From positions 32,504 to 96,503 of IMG/VR virus record IMGVR_UViG_3300040758_000047: 64,000 nt of DNA, one strand, 5' to 3'. Source of the stretch: a virus. The translations under genes and the position numbers were made by a program. A model generated the notes under the pieces. That model was given only the letters and a program-made list of their open reading frames with translations. It had not been told where the DNA came from and did no database searches. Each line of letters opens with the position of its first letter. Position 1 is the first letter of the stretch. Shown one piece after another: positions 63,874-64,000 of this stretch.

Positions 63874-64000
63874 TCGTAAGCAACCGCGCGGCTGAAGCCG
63901 GCGGCTTTGTAACTAAGCCATGCTAAACAGCAGCACAACTCGCTACGTTCGGCCCGCTTACAGTGGCCCTGCCAGCTATTACCCTGGCAGCGTTGGTATC
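63874..64000. repeat. Copy of the TnpB 3' end, cut by the window edge
   Basis: Identical over 127 bp to 45139-45265. Confidence 0.9.
63923..64000 (-). CDS. TnpB C-terminal end, partial
   Basis: On the minus strand the frame reads DTNAARVIAGRATVSGPNVA and ends SCAAV with a stop at 63923, starting at the window edge in the RuvC-III motif. The rest of the gene may lie beyond the window; or this is another relic. Confidence 0.6.
   Translation of the reverse strand, partial: DTNAARVIAGRATVSGPNVASCAAV

Noticed and set aside
1-64000. tRNA genes, integrase, attachment sites
   Set aside because: No T-loop-like GGTTCGAATCC with a matching acceptor stem was seen, and no tyrosine or serine recombinase. 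Lysogeny cannot be judged from this window.

Overview
The window looks like about two thirds or more of the genome of a tailed double-stranded DNA phage (Caudoviricetes). It carries a large terminase, portal, scaffold-like and capsid genes, tail-fibre-like genes, a lysis region, RecT with a PD-(D/E)XK nuclease, an O-like initiator and a DnaB-like helicase. There are no ribosomal RNA, tRNA, integrase or host housekeeping genes. The host is probably an acidobacterium. This is an inference from a stand-alone ClpC N-domain protein that reads like acidobacterial ClpC, and from the mid-GC composition; it is not proven.

Layout. Positions 1-34500 are almost entirely minus strand. From the left edge they hold a cut glycosyltransferase, a secreted and tail-fibre block (1061-8785), small structural genes (8932-10492), the capsid gene (10544-12013, split by two group I introns), scaffold and portal (12800-17024), a proteolysis pair (ClpC N-domain and proteasome-like hydrolase, 17299-18824), the terminase genes (20392-23144), a ParB-like gene (27401-28219), a TnpB gene (29008-30114) and many small genes coupled by ATGA overlaps. 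Positions 34500-35030 are a divergent control region with inverted AAATAAG iterons. Positions 35032-50623 are plus strand: small early genes, RecT and exonuclease (43329-46000), and an SF2 helicase (47622-49424). Positions 50571-59690 turn back to minus with a lysis-like block, a papain-family protease interrupted by an intein, secreted cohesin/dockerin-like and decoration-like proteins, a deoxyribosyltransferase and a methyltransferase. Positions 59968-63809 are plus: an O-like initiator with three 24-bp iterons inside the gene, a partner, and a DnaB-like helicase.

The strongest unexplained signal is a dispersed 16-bp palindrome, AGTCCCACGTGGGACT. Six copies have an exact GTCCCACGTGGGAC core and about 17 more are close variants. 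They lie at promoters, over stop codons and inside genes in several reading frames. The site resembles bacterial parS (TGTTTCACGTGAAACA). The phage encodes a ParB-like protein whose own promoter carries a copy. A phage ParB/parS-like or stoperator-like network is the leading hypothesis.

The genome is heavily loaded with selfish DNA: two group I introns, an intein, an endonuclease VII-type nuclease, an intact TnpB and TnpB 3'-end relics. Several cargo genes (HicB, deoxyribosyltransferase, methyltransferase) sit between duplicated stretches of neighbouring sequence. Most promoters fit TTGACT-N17-TATACT, and five genes appear to start at or within a few bases of the predicted transcription start (leaderless).
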